Assembly (NCBI GenBank): GCA_003132305.1 | Contig: PKXJ01000028.1 | Coordinates: forward strand, 29,795 to 70,703 | Origin: Acidimicrobiaceae bacterium | Lineage (GTDB): Bacteria; Actinomycetota; Acidimicrobiia; Acidimicrobiales; RAAP-2 | Direction: 5' to 3' | Length of the DNA stretch: 40,909 nt | Shown here: positions 8,831 through 18,800 of the stretch, in pieces | How positions within the stretch are numbered: the first letter of the stretch is position 1 | How the letters are laid out: the number at the start of each line of letters is the position of its first letter | Notes under the pieces: model-generated | The model's input: only the letters and a program-made list of their open reading frames with translations | The model's database searches: none | Told to the model about the DNA's origin: nothing | Made by a program: the position numbers and the translations under genes

Positions 8831-9580
8831 TTACCACATGCCGCAGACGGTACCGAGGTCAACGTAACTGCTGCCGTTGTAGTGCCAACCCGTGCCGCTC
8901 CATGTGCTCGAACCGGTGCGCGGTCCCCAGATCACCTCAACGTATTGACCTGTCGACAAGGAAACCGATGAACTGTTTGCGACCAGTGAGCCAGTAGCGC
9001 ATCCGCTACTTACCGTTCCAAGCTCCGAGTGAGCAGAATAGCCGCTACCCGATGCGGTGTACGTGTAAGCGGCAGCCATGTACGCGGAGTTCCCGCCATA
9101 TGTGTATGTGCCCACTGCCACGTACCCGTTCGTGGCGCTGCTGTAGTTGCAACCATTCATACCTGGACAGTAGGAGGAAATAAGGGGGATGATCCCTCCA
9201 ATTGACGGTGAGCTCGTCGAGTTTGCGGTGCACGAGCCAACAAGCACCACGGCGTCGGTGACGATTCCCGCCGGTATACCGGCCGAGCCCGTCGAGACAA
9301 CGGGCTCCAAAGTTGCTGAGATAGTCGTGCAACCTGGTGTCGACGTCGCTATCGCGAGTGGATCTACACTCTCCATCGCCTTCTGCTGAGCACTTGCCCA
9401 AGACTGCCACGTCGCCATCGATGATCCCGCCGCGGGAACCGGAGGTACCGACAGGGATATCGAAGTGCCTGTCGATGCTGAGGCTGGACTCGTCTCCGGT
9501 ATCGCGATCAACGTCAACCCCAGCAGGGATATGGCTGAGGCTACGCCTCGTAAGAATAGATTCTTGTACCAACTTTTCAT
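8831..9580 (-). CDS. Secreted protein of unknown function
   Basis: This 249-residue protein starts at an ATG with AAGGAG seven bases upstream. MKSWYKNLFLRG is followed by a hydrophobic stretch and a signal-peptide cleavage region near PASAST (about residue 35). The mature part is rich in Ser, Gly, Thr and Tyr, with several cysteines and a C-terminal half of aromatic strands (YTYGGNSAYMAAAYTYTASGS, GTGWHYNGSSYVDLG) typical of an extracellular beta-rich domain. I do not recognise the family. It lies just downstream of the sigma factor and its membrane partner, in the same orientation, so it could be one of their targets (inference). Confidence 0.65.
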   Translation of the reverse strand: MKSWYKNLFLRGVASAISLLGLTLIAIPETSPASASTGTSISLSVPPVPAAGSSMATWQSWASAQQKAMESVDPLAIATSTPGCTTISATLEPVVSTGSAGIPAGIVTDAVVLVGSCTANSTSSPSIGGIIPLISSYCPGMNGCNYSSATNGYVAVGTYTYGGNSAYMAAAYTYTASGSGYSAHSELGTVSSGCATGSLVANSSSVSLSTGQYVEVIWGPRTGSSTWSGTGWHYNGSSYVDLGTVCGMW

Positions 9581-9680
9581 TTCGCTGCTCCTTGGTTTGT
9601 CTCATTGACTTGAAGATCGACATTGGTGCCGAACCTTCACCTGCTGACTGAGAACTGACCAGCAAGAGCTTGCAATGACC

Positions 9681-10883
9681 TCATAGTTGGTTGGCGACGG
9701 CAGGAGCAACACCTTGACCCTGGGCAATTTGCACCGGGCCGTAACTGATCAACCCGATTGTTGACGTGACTCCGTTCGACGTGAGAAGCTCCGAGCACGA
9801 GAGGAGAGCACCACTCGTTGGGTCGATCACTACCTGGAACGCCATGTTGGCGCCCGAGGGAACCAACACGGCGGTGCCGGCGCTCCCGTCAGCGGTCGTC
9901 ACTGAGCCGACCAACTTAGCGCCTGGAAGGTTTTCCAGGACCTGATACAGGGCCGAACCCAACTTCGCTGATGCGTCGGGGAGTTGCAGGAGCTGCACGA
10001 GAATCGAAAGCTGCTCGCTTGGTGTGCAACCTAAGGCTGCACTACCGGACCCGTCGAGCACTGGGCACACCTGGGGCGATGGACTCAGTGAGCCGTCCGC
10101 GCCGATCTGTCCGTTGGTGAGAAGCGTCGAGATCGCCGCTGCGCTCTGAGGCAAGTTGTTGATGCTGGTTGTTGCGTTCAGCAGTGAAGTCTGGGATGCC
10201 GACGCCAATGAAAGTCCAAAGCCGCTATATCCACTCACCGTCGCGGCGAAACCTCCGTAGGCGCTTTGATGATTGGCGTTAGCAGGGTTGCCCCCGAGCC
10301 GGTTCGATGAGTCAGATAGGGCGCACGGAATAAAGGGCTTGCCCAGGGCGATCCAGCGCGCTTCGTCAGCTGGCGTAGCGAAGTGGCTGCCACCGGCGCC
10401 GATGGCCGAAGGCGTGATCACTACTTTGCCAGAACCATCAGTGGCGGTCCAACTCTGCATTGTGCCGTTAGCGACGTAGGTCAAGAGCGGTTCGCCCTGA
10501 GCCATGTTGGGACTTCCGAACTGACAGACCAGTGAAACTTGCGCCTCCTGGTAGTAGTACTGGCCCGATGTGAGCATCGGCAACACCGCGGCGTGAGTGT
10601 CAGCCGCAGCCGCGACCTTCAGCGTGGCAGCAACGGCACTCGTGGGAACACTGCCCAAGGTGACCAGCAGCGTTGCCGCGGCGACGGCTGACGCGCCGAG
10701 AGCGCCGATACTCCAGGAGCGCCGAGCATGGCGCGTGCGTTGAGTATTTCGTGGTGAGTCTTTCACGAGCGAAGCAACGATGGTCTGCCAGATCTCGTCT
10801 TGGTGTGATTGCGTCACGTTAGTTAAGTCTGAGATTGCCGGATCGATGGCGCGCAGTACCTCTTCGACGTAGTCGGTAGTCAT
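9681..10883 (-). CDS. Membrane-anchored sigma-factor partner (CU044_5270-like)
   Basis: This 400-residue protein has a short N-terminal cytoplasmic region (1-55) with a basic RHARR cluster, one transmembrane helix (about 57-80) and a large extracytoplasmic domain. The layout and its coupling to an ECF sigma gene match actinobacterial proteins annotated as CU044_5270 family, which probably act as anti-sigma or sensing partners. No HxxxCxxC zinc anti-sigma motif is visible. The start codon overlaps the sigma gene stop (ATGA), so the two are co-translated. Confidence 0.7.
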   Translation of the reverse strand: MTTDYVEEVLRAIDPAISDLTNVTQSHQDEIWQTIVASLVKDSPRNTQRTRHARRSWSIGALGASAVAAATLLVTLGSVPTSAVAATLKVAAAADTHAAVLPMLTSGQYYYQEAQVSLVCQFGSPNMAQGEPLLTYVANGTMQSWTATDGSGKVVITPSAIGAGGSHFATPADEARWIALGKPFIPCALSDSSNRLGGNPANANHQSAYGGFAATVSGYSGFGLSLASASQTSLLNATTSINNLPQSAAAISTLLTNGQIGADGSLSPSPQVCPVLDGSGSAALGCTPSEQLSILVQLLQLPDASAKLGSALYQVLENLPGAKLVGSVTTADGSAGTAVLVPSGANMAFQVVIDPTSGALLSCSELLTSNGVTSTIGLISYGPVQIAQGQGVAPAVANQL

Positions 10884-11497
10884 GAGTCCTCCTTCAAGGG
10901 GTTATTCAGCTGATCAGTGTTCTTCGTGATCAACTCATCGCGGGACACTGCACCGCGAATGCGTTCGAGCGCACGGTGGATACGTACGTTCAAGGTGTTG
11001 ATCGAACAGCCAAGAATTTCGGCGATCTCTGGCCGTGTGAGATCTTCCCAGTAGAGGAGACGGAGAACCTCCTGATCGCTCTCGTTGAGCTGGGTGAACG
11101 CCGATGAGATGTCCATCACGTCTTCGAGGGCAAATTTGTCGATAACGCTGACGTCGGACAGTTCAACGGCTTGAGGCATTCTTCCAAGACGGCGGCGCTC
11201 GTGAGCTACTTCGAAGCCCGCAATTCGATAGAGCCAGGGCAGCGACGGACTCTTCACGCTTGCGAACTTCTTCCAAGCAACTACGAACGCCGCCGCAATG
11301 ACTTCGTCGTGCGAACTAGCTGGGAGACGACGAGTTACGTACCGCGAAAGTGCCGTGAAGTGAAGGCGATAGAACTCCTCGAAAGGGCGAAGAAGCTCTT
11401 CATCGGATTGACTGTTCACGTGGCGACCTTGACTCTTGGTTTCAACTGGTTTACGCCCGTTGCCTCTGCTTTTCTTACAAAATGCAGAAATCTTCAT
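10880..11497 (-). CDS. ECF-type RNA polymerase sigma factor
   Basis: A sigma-2 region is visible at about residues 38-105 (FYRLHFTALSRYVTRRL, DEVIAAAFVVAWKKF, LPWLYRIAGFEVAHERRR). A sigma-4 helix-turn-helix lies at about 130-190 (LNESDQEVLRLLYWEDLTRPEIAEILGCS, NTLNVRIHRALERIR). Length and the two-domain structure fit an extracytoplasmic-function sigma factor. The start is uncertain: a GTG at 11419 preceded by AAGGT gives 179 residues and fits the family better than the ATG at 11497, which adds a basic 26-residue tail. It is coupled to a membrane partner and probably controls envelope or secreted genes nearby. Confidence 0.88.
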   Translation of the reverse strand: MKISAFCKKSRGNGRKPVETKSQGRHVNSQSDEELLRPFEEFYRLHFTALSRYVTRRLPASSHDEVIAAAFVVAWKKFASVKSPSLPWLYRIAGFEVAHERRRLGRMPQAVELSDVSVIDKFALEDVMDISSAFTQLNESDQEVLRLLYWEDLTRPEIAEILGCSINTLNVRIHRALERIRGAVSRDELITKNTDQLNNPLKEDS

Positions 11498-11624
11498 GAC
11501 TTTTTCGCCCGATCGGCAACACAGATGTCAGCACCCGCTTGCCGACTGGGTCACCAGTTGCACGTATCGGCGCGCGCGTTGGTCGAGCTCGTCGAGAGGG
11601 TGCGCGGGAGGTGGGCGTTGGAAG

Positions 11625-11652
11625 GTTGTGCTCACACGTCTGGCACTGTGAT
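11625..11652 (+). promoter_or_regulatory. Candidate promoter of the relaxase gene
   Basis: TTGTGC, a 17-base spacer and TGATAC lie just upstream of the inverted repeat at 11658-11674 and the relaxase start at 11700. The match to a sigma70-type promoter is fair, and the position and spacing are right. It is unproven. Confidence 0.35.
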
Positions 11653-11657
11653 ACGGT

Positions 11658-11674
11658 GGCCCCATCAAGGGGCC
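11658..11674. other. Inverted repeat GGCCCC-ATCAA-GGGGCC upstream of relaxase
   Basis: This perfect 6-bp inverted repeat with a five-base loop lies 26 bases upstream of the MobF relaxase start. MobF relaxases often bind hairpins at an origin of transfer near their own gene, and regulators often bind such repeats. I cannot tell an oriT arm from an operator or an early attenuator by sequence alone. Confidence 0.35.
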
Positions 11675-11699
11675 GATTCCGAGAGGATTCGTCGACCCC

Positions 11700-14600
11700 A
11701 TGATGACGATTCGACGTCTCAGCATCGGAGCAGGCTACAAGTACCTGCTCAAATCAATCGCCGCTGGCGACGGTCCCGAAGGCACCGACAGGTCGGACCT
11801 CGTTCGCTACTACAGCGAAACCGGCACCCCTCCGGGGGTCTTTCTCGGAGCCGGCCTGGTTGGTCTCGACAATGGCCGAGGCGTCGCCGTCGGGCAGTCC
11901 GTCACCGCGGAGAACCTCCAACGGATGCTCCAGGACTGCGCAGATCCGATCACCGGCGAGTTGCTTGGTCGGGCTCCGAGCGCGAAGGCCGTAGGTGGTT
12001 TCGACTTGACGTTCAGCCCCTCCAAGAGCGTGTCGGTGGCCTGGGCTCTGGCCGACAAAGAGACTCGCGAAGTCATCTACCGGTGCCACCAGAAGGCGAT
12101 CGCCGAGGTCCTCGCCTACGCCGAGCGCGAGGTGTTTCACACACGAACGGGCCAGCAGGGCTGCGTTGAGGAGGGCATCGTGGGAGTCGTGGCGGCGAGC
12201 TTCACCCACTTCGATTCGCGCGACGGCGATCCCCAACTCCACGACCACGTGGTCGTGCTCAACCGGGCCCAGGCCACCAGTGACGGCGTCTGGCGCACCC
12301 TCGATAGCCGGCAACTCTTCGCCTCAACGGTGATGCTTTCCGAGATGCACCAGGGCGTGCTTTCTGATCTACTGACCGGCGAACTCGGCTGGGACTGGGA
12401 CGCCCACACCCGGCGCTCCAGCACCGCCCCGAAGTGGGAAGTGGCCGGGGTCTCGAAGCGCCTGATGGATGAGTTCTCGCAGCGCACCACCGCCATCGTT
12501 AGCGCCAAGGATCGTCTGATCGCACAGTTCGAGGACGATCACCACCGCGCGCCCACCGATGTCGAAGTGCTCAAACTGCGCCAGACCGCGACCCTCTCCA
12601 CCCGACGGGCGAAGAAGGGTCTGGGTCTCGGGGACCTCACCGAAGAGTGGGCCGCTCGAGCCACGCCCTACCTCGACGACGAACCCATGTCGTGGGTCCA
12701 CGAGCTGGGAGGTCGGGACGTACTCGCATTCACGAGCACCGAGTTCGAGGACGAGATCCTGCGCGACGTCGCCAACGCGGCACTCGACATCGTGAGCACC
12801 AAGCGCCCGACGTTCTCTCGGGCCAACGTCCAGGCAGAGGTCTTTCGCCAGCTACAGGGTGTCCGCTTTATCGAGCCTGCCGAGCGCATTCTCACGGCTA
12901 CTCGCGCGACCGACCTGGCCGTTACCCAGGCGCTGTTGATTACCACGCCGAACCTGCACCACACGCCACGCTTCCTACTGCGCAGTGACGGCAGCTCTAA
13001 GTTCGAAGGAAGCGGCCACTGGCTCTACACCTCGACGACGCTGCTCAACGCCGAAGCCCGCCTGCTCGATGCTGCTCAGCGCCTCGACGCGACAGTGGTG
13101 GCGAGCGCCACCGTGGCCGCCATTACCGAGCGACGACTCCCCGGGAGAGCCTTCAAGCTCTCTATCGACCAGGCGCACTGCGTCGAGCAGATCACGACCT
13201 CTGGTCGGTCGCTCGATCTTCTTGTGGGCCCCGCGGGCACGGGCAAGTCGACGGCCATGGCGGGACTGCGCGCCGCCTGGGAAGCTGAGCACGGCGCCGG
13301 CTCGGTAATCGGTCTCGCGCCGTCGGCCGCCGCCGCCGAAGTCCTGGGCGAGGACATGGGCATTGACACCGACAATCTCGCCAAGTGGCTCTACGAGCAC
13401 CGCCAGCACGGCCAGCGGGTTCGCGAGCTCGGAGAACTTCGCGAGAGGGCCCGCCTGGGCGCCCTCGCGCGACGTCGTCCCAGCCTCCGACTGCTTGAGG
13501 GTATTCGCCGACGCGAGGAGGCACTGGCTCACTGGACCCTACGCGCCGGTCAACTGGTAGTGGTGGACGAGGCCAGTCTGGCCTCGACGTTCGCGCTCGA
13601 TGAGCTGATGTCGGCCGCCCTCGACGCCCAGGCCAAGGTGGTCCTCGTCGGCGACGGGGCCCAACTCTCCAGTGTGGACGCCGGAGGAATGTTCCGCACC
13701 CTCGTGCGCGAGCGCGGCGAGGACGCTCCCACGCTGGCGGACGTCCGCCGCTTCAAGGCAGCGTGGGAGAAGGGGGCCAGTCTCGGAGTCCGCCTCGGCA
13801 CCAACGCTGCTCTGGCCACCTACGCGACGCACGGGCGAATCTCAGACGGTACCCGTGACGACATGCTCGACGCGCTCTACGACTCGTGGAAGATCGACAC
13901 TGATCGTGGCCTGCACTCGTTGATGCTCGCCAGCGACACTGCGACCGTCAACGAACTCAACGCTCGCGCCCGTAGCGCTCGGGTCACCGGCGGATTCGTC
14001 GCCGAAGAGGGGATCGACGTCGCCGGGGCCATGACGGCTGGAGTGAACGACCTCGTCGTCACCCGCGAGAACGACCGACGACTCACGACGGGCACGGGCT
14101 GGGTCAAGAACGGCGACGTGTGGACCGTCTCGGCAACGCACGAAAATGGTTCAATGACCGTCGCCCGGGCGAGTGGTCACGGCTCGGTCGTCTTGCCAGC
14201 CAGTTACGTCGCCAAGAACGTCGAACTCGCCTACGCGTCGACGGCGCATCGTGCTCAGGGGCGCACCGTTGATACCGCGCACGCGTTCGCGAGCCCCACC
14301 ACTACCCGTGAAGTGCTGTACGTGGCCCTGACGCGAGGTTCAGAGTCCAACCATCTCTACGTGGATACCCACTACGACCCTGATCCTGACACTGGCCACA
14401 ATGGGCTCAGCAAGATCCCGAGCGCCCTGGAAGTGCTCGCCGGCGTGCTGCGCCACGAGGGAGCCGACGTGTCCGCCACCGACATGATCCGTCTGTCGCA
14501 GACCCAGTCCATCGCCGCTCTCGTCGCCGAGTATGACACCATCGTCGCCCTGGCCGACGGTGGGCACTGGGACGAAGTTCTTAGCCAGTCGGGACTCAGC

Positions 14601-15251
14601 GACACCGAGTTCACTCAGGCCAAGGCCTCTCCCGCGTACGCAGCGCTGCTCGCTCAGCTTCGAGACGCGGAGAATCGGGGCTCGGATATTCACACCGAGC
14701 TGCCAATGCTGGTGACGGGTCGCTCGTTCGACGATGCCGACGACATCGCCAGTGTCTTGCACCACCGCATCGATCGCTACGTGACCGGCGTGGGCTACCC
14801 AAGCACACCAGCCAGAGAACTCATCGCTGGAATCTTTCCCCGAACCGGAGGGATTACTGACCCCGATGTCGCTCTCGCACTTAATGATCGTGCCAACGCT
14901 ATCGAACAGCGGGCCCGCGAACTCGCCACGATCGCTATTGATCGTGGTGACACCTGGGTTCAAGCCTTCGGAGACGCTCCTAGAACGGTTGAACTCTACG
15001 AGCACTGGATTTTGGAAGTTGCGACCGGCGCGGCCTACATTGACCGATGGAGTATTGACATCCCTGACAGCATCCTTTACGAATCAATTGACAATCACGA
15101 GCAGAGCACCCAACGCAATCGCATCCTCAGTGCCGCCCAGAGAGCGTGCACGTTGGAAGTCATTGAAGAAGAGCTCGAGGCGCCGGCGTATGTGCCATCA
15201 GCCGACGAACTCTTCGTACCGCCGAACCAGGATTTCGGACTCGATCTGTAG
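11700..15251 (+). CDS. MobF-family conjugative relaxase-helicase (TrwC/TraI type)
   Basis: This 1183-residue protein combines a nicking domain and a helicase. The N-terminal relaxase has candidate catalytic tyrosines (Tyr13/Tyr15 and Tyr37/Tyr38) and a three-histidine metal site in FTHFDSRDGDPQLHDHVVV. The helicase follows: LLVGPAGTGKST is Walker A (about 508-518), VVVDEAS and VVLVGDGAQLSSVDAGG are Walker B and motif III, and YASTAHRAQGRT with YVALTRG are motifs V and VI. Such proteins cut one strand at oriT, stay bound to its end and unwind it for transfer. It appears intact. No coupling protein or type IV secretion gene is visible, so it may belong to a mobilisable or decayed element. Start: the first of two adjacent ATGs. 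Confidence 0.92.
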   Translation: MMTIRRLSIGAGYKYLLKSIAAGDGPEGTDRSDLVRYYSETGTPPGVFLGAGLVGLDNGRGVAVGQSVTAENLQRMLQDCADPITGELLGRAPSAKAVGGFDLTFSPSKSVSVAWALADKETREVIYRCHQKAIAEVLAYAEREVFHTRTGQQGCVEEGIVGVVAASFTHFDSRDGDPQLHDHVVVLNRAQATSDGVWRTLDSRQLFASTVMLSEMHQGVLSDLLTGELGWDWDAHTRRSSTAPKWEVAGVSKRLMDEFSQRTTAIVSAKDRLIAQFEDDHHRAPTDVEVLKLRQTATLSTRRAKKGLGLGDLTEEWAARATPYLDDEPMSWVHELGGRDVLAFTSTEFEDEILRDVANAALDIVSTKRPTFSRANVQAEVFRQLQGVRFIEPAERILTATRATDLAVTQALLITTPNLHHTPRFLLRSDGSSKFEGSGHWLYTSTTLLNAEARLLDAAQRLDATVVASATVAAITERRLPGRAFKLSIDQAHCVEQITTSGRSLDLLVGPAGTGKSTAMAGLRAAWEAEHGAGSVIGLAPSAAAAEVLGEDMGIDTDNLAKWLYEHRQHGQRVRELGELRERARLGALARRRPSLRLLEGIRRREEALAHWTLRAGQLVVVDEASLASTFALDELMSAALDAQAKVVLVGDGAQLSSVDAGGMFRTLVRERGEDAPTLADVRRFKAAWEKGASLGVRLGTNAALATYATHGRISDGTRDDMLDALYDSWKIDTDRGLHSLMLASDTATVNELNARARSARVTGGFVAEEGIDVAGAMTAGVNDLVVTRENDRRLTTGTGWVKNGDVWTVSATHENGSMTVARASGHGSVVLPASYVAKNVELAYASTAHRAQGRTVDTAHAFASPTTTREVLYVALTRGSESNHLYVDTHYDPDPDTGHNGLSKIPSALEVLAGVLRHEGADVSATDMIRLSQTQSIAALVAEYDTIVALADGGHWDEVLSQSGLSDTEFTQAKASPAYAALLAQLRDAENRGSDIHTELPMLVTGRSFDDADDIASVLHHRIDRYVTGVGYPSTPARELIAGIFPRTGGITDPDVALALNDRANAIEQRARELATIAIDRGDTWVQAFGDAPRTVELYEHWILEVATGAAYIDRWSIDIPDSILYESIDNHEQSTQRNRILSAAQRACTLEVIEEELEAPAYVPSADELFVPPNQDFGLDL

Positions 15252-15422
15252 TCACTAGTTGGTGATAACAATATGGCGGACGCGATTCACGAGCCGACAG
15301 ATGAAGATGCCTCCTGAGGTTGAGCTCGTGTGGCCACTCGACGAGATATTGGTTCCCCAGCTGGTAATCGATGACTCAGGTAGGTTCCATTCGGGCGCCA
15401 CATTGCCGACTGAGCACCTCAA

Positions 15423-15896
15423 TTAGGTCCGTTCATCGCGCCGATTCCACGGCGGCACGCCGTGCAGATCCATCCACTCCGATTCGGCCCGCCCAGACTC
15501 ATCCGAATTGGTGACGCGGCACCAAATCTCGATCTCTGCACCTTGATTCAACACCACATTGGCAAGAGCATTGATCCGACAATTGGTCTCTTGGCCACCG
15601 TTTCGTTTGCCCGGTTCGCGCGCGTACGTGTTGTAATCACTGATTGTCGAGTATCCCAATGATCCGAGTCGCTTCGCTAGAGTCGTGCGAGTTTGTCCGA
15701 CATACACAATGTTGCCATTGACCCGCCAAATGTAAACCCCGGGTTCCACAGGGAGTCGGGGCATAACCAGCCGGGCAAAGGGACCATCACCGTACGAGTT
15801 GCGATGCCTGCCCGGACGTGGCGGACCCGGCACAATGTTGAGTCCCCGATGGGCAACAACTCCAGCCAAGGAGAAGTTCTCCAGAGAATCCATCAA
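15423..15896 (-). CDS. GIY-YIG nuclease encoded at the end of the hsd operon
   Basis: This 157-residue protein contains a compact GIY-YIG fold: GVY (53-55), YVG (65-67), Arg70/Arg76, Glu138/Glu140 and a closing PPWNRR with Asn151. These are the residues expected of an active nuclease of this superfamily, which cuts DNA through a Tyr and a metal-bound Glu. The N-terminal 45 residues are basic and Pro-rich. The ATG overlaps the hsdR stop (ATGA), so it should be co-translated with the type I restriction enzyme. Its role there is unknown: it could be an additional nuclease or an accessory effector. Confidence 0.75.
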   Translation of the reverse strand: MMDSLENFSLAGVVAHRGLNIVPGPPRPGRHRNSYGDGPFARLVMPRLPVEPGVYIWRVNGNIVYVGQTRTTLAKRLGSLGYSTISDYNTYAREPGKRNGGQETNCRINALANVVLNQGAEIEIWCRVTNSDESGRAESEWMDLHGVPPWNRRDERT

Positions 15897-18800
15897 TAGT
15901 GCTCTCGGATGTATGCATACGCCCGATCAAATATCTCGCCCTGGGGTGGTAGGCCATTAGATCTAAGCACAAGCCGAAGTTGCTGGCGTACTTCACGGTC
16001 TCCCGGCTGGCTCTCCTGCCAGCCGGTTCCGCGAACTGGTCGCACAATCTGATCGATTCGTTCGACGACGGTCTCGATGATGACTGGGACATCGGGTGGC
16101 GCGTACTCCTCGAGGATCTGAGTCAAAGCCCCGCGGTCAGGGTCCACCACCTTGATCTCACTAAGTCGGCCCTCTTCATCAGCCTTCTCGGCGGTGACGA
16201 GGTCCTTAGCCAACTCAAGGAGCCGCTTGAGAAATTCGACCGAGGCCGCAGCCGAGTCAACCCGAGACCGGCGCAGATCCTCCAGACGCTCGGCCAAGCT
16301 CCTCCAGACCGGATGGTCGCTGGCGCCGGCCAACTTGCGGCGAAGACGGTTTTCTAGGTTTCCGAGCACGTCCTCAATGGTCGGCGGCTCCGGCATTGTT
16401 GGGTCAATATCTGGGAAGAGGTTGAGTTGACGAAAAGCTTCGAAGACCTCCGCATCGATGGCGACGGTCTCGAGTCCTCGGCTGTCGACCTCGAACCCTG
16501 TCACGTACTCGCTAATGAGTGCCGTCGTCTTCGCTCCAAGTCGTTGCCAGAGCAATTTGTCAGGGGCGTCCGTCGGCATGATCGACTTGTAGATCCGGCT
16601 CAACCACTTGTAGTCGGCCTCCACTGGCCTGATCGCAGTATCTGGCCACAAGAATTCGAAGAGGCCCTCAGCCCGGATGAAGTCCGCCGCGAACGAATCC
16701 CGATCCGCCTGCGTGGGCAGGCAGTTCTGCGCTTCATAGAGTTGCTCGAACCCCTTGGCATTGCGGTCTACACCGTGGAAACGAACCATGCACTCGCCGA
16801 CATATTCACCGAGAAGCGTGACCAGTTCGTCCACCTCTGCCGGAAAGGCCTTTCGCTCCGCAGTGTCGCTCACGGCAACGGCCTTTGCGAGTTCACTACC
16901 CATCCCGACGTAGTCCACGACGAGGCCGTGCAACTTCTCCTGGCCGGTGTTCGGGTTGGTCCAGCGACGGTTGGTCCGACAGACCGCCTGAAAGAGCGTG
17001 TGTGCTCGCAGCGGCTTGTCAAGGTACATGACCCCGTCGATCGGAGCATCAAAGCCGGTTAGCAGCTTGGCCGTGACGATGACGAACTTGAGGGGATCAT
17101 CGATGTCTCGGAACCGGTCCTTAATCCGAGCCTCTTGGTCGCGATCGAGGCTCCAGGTATCCCACGCGGCGGGGTCGCCCTTGGCGGTCGTCATAACCAC
17201 CGTGGCCTCCTCGCCCTCTTCCAGCAAGGCAGCGATGGCCTCGTAGTAGGCAACGCAGAGTTCGCGATCGAAGGCGACGACCTGCGCCTTGAGCCCGAGT
17301 GGCGCAACCTTGCCACGGTAGTGCTCGACAATGTCGGCGCAGACTGCTCCGACACGCTCAGGGGATTTCATGATCTGGTCGACCCGGGAAGCCCGCTTGG
17401 CCAAGATGCCAGTCTCACGTTCATCGAGACCCTCGCCTTCTGCCAACTCGATGAAGGCTTCGTCCAAGGCTCTTTGGTCGATATGGAAGTCGACGAGACG
17501 GGTCTCGATGTGAATCGGCAAAGTTGCCCCGTCGGCGATGGAGCGTTCAACCGAGTAGTGATTCATCACGCCCTCGGGGTCGGCGGGGTCGCCGAAGGTT
17601 TCCCAGGTGTTGCGGTCGGCCGTCGAGATTGGCGTTCCCGTAAGTCCGATGAACTTGGCATTTGGGAGGGCCTCGCGCATGTCCAGCCCAAGACGACCCT
17701 CCTGGGTACGGTGCGCCTCGTCGACCATGACGACGATGTTGGAGCGGGTATTCAACTCGCCGGCGTCCTTGAATCGGTAGATCGTGGTCACAATGACTCC
17801 GCGGACGTCCTCGCTCAGCATCTTGCGCAGTTCGTCTCGGGTTTCGGCGGTCTTGAGGCTGGGGATCCCGACCGACGCAAACTCGCCCTGGAGCTGTTCG
17901 ATGAGTTCGAGCCGGTCGAGCACCACGAGGATCGTCGGGGCATCGAGGTCCATGAGCTGGCGGAGCCGTGCCGCGGCGAACGCCATCAGGAGTGTCTTGC
18001 CCGACCCCTGGTGATGCCAGATGAGTCCCTGGCGCTTGCGCGAATCGCGGACCCGCGCCACGATGGCTTCGACAGCTTCGACCTGCGGGTACCGGGGGAT
18101 CATCTTGATCAAGTAACCACCATGCGTGGACGATCGCCGTGAGAAGAGAGTATACGTGCGCAAGATGTCGAGCAACATCTCCGGTGCAAGTAAGAGTTCG
18201 GCCGAACGCAGCACTGAACCGAGCCCCAAGAGTGACAGTTCGTCGGTCGTCTTCGACCACGGGAGCCACATCTCAGGCGGCTGGCGAACAGCGCCGTAGC
18301 GAAGCTCCTTGCCTTCGGTGGCGAAACTCAGGACATTGGGGACGAAGTACGCGGGAGTCTTGACCTCGTAGGCCACGTGGATGTCGTTGGCACCGTTCAG
18401 CCAAGATGTGTGCTTGCTAATTGGAGTCTTCGTCTCGCCGACGACAATTGGGAAGCCATTGACGAAGAGGACCACGTCGTACCGCCGCTCCTCCTTGCCC
18501 GTCTTGAATGTCACCTCGGTCGAGACGATCAAGTCATTGGATTTCGGGTTTTCAAAATCAATCAGATTAATAGGAACATATTCCTCAGCTTCAGAGAAGC
18601 GCACCGTCTTACGGCCGCACATCCAGGTGACCATCTCCTCATTGGCAGCGACCAGTCCATCGTTGGCTGGAGAAAGCAGAACTGCCCGCAAGCGTGGGAG
18701 GACTTCGTGAATCCGATCCGGCCTCTCAGAAATGTCCGGGTTCAATCGCATCAATGCATCGGCAACATAGTCCTCAAGCAGTACGCTGTCATGCTCTCGA

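Noticed and set aside
8376-8862. Open frames on the minus strand between the small-protein gene and the secreted-protein gene
   Set aside because: Composition is Arg/Ser-rich as expected of out-of-frame GC-rich DNA, no ribosome site is seen, and one crosses the perfect hairpin.
11658-11674. Inverted repeat as a terminator of the sigma-factor unit
   Set aside because: The sigma gene is transcribed leftwards away from it, so it cannot terminate that transcript. A role with the relaxase gene fits better.
11700-15251. A full conjugative type IV secretion system
   Set aside because: Only the relaxase-helicase is present; no VirB4, VirD4/TraG or pilus-type gene could be recognised in the window.
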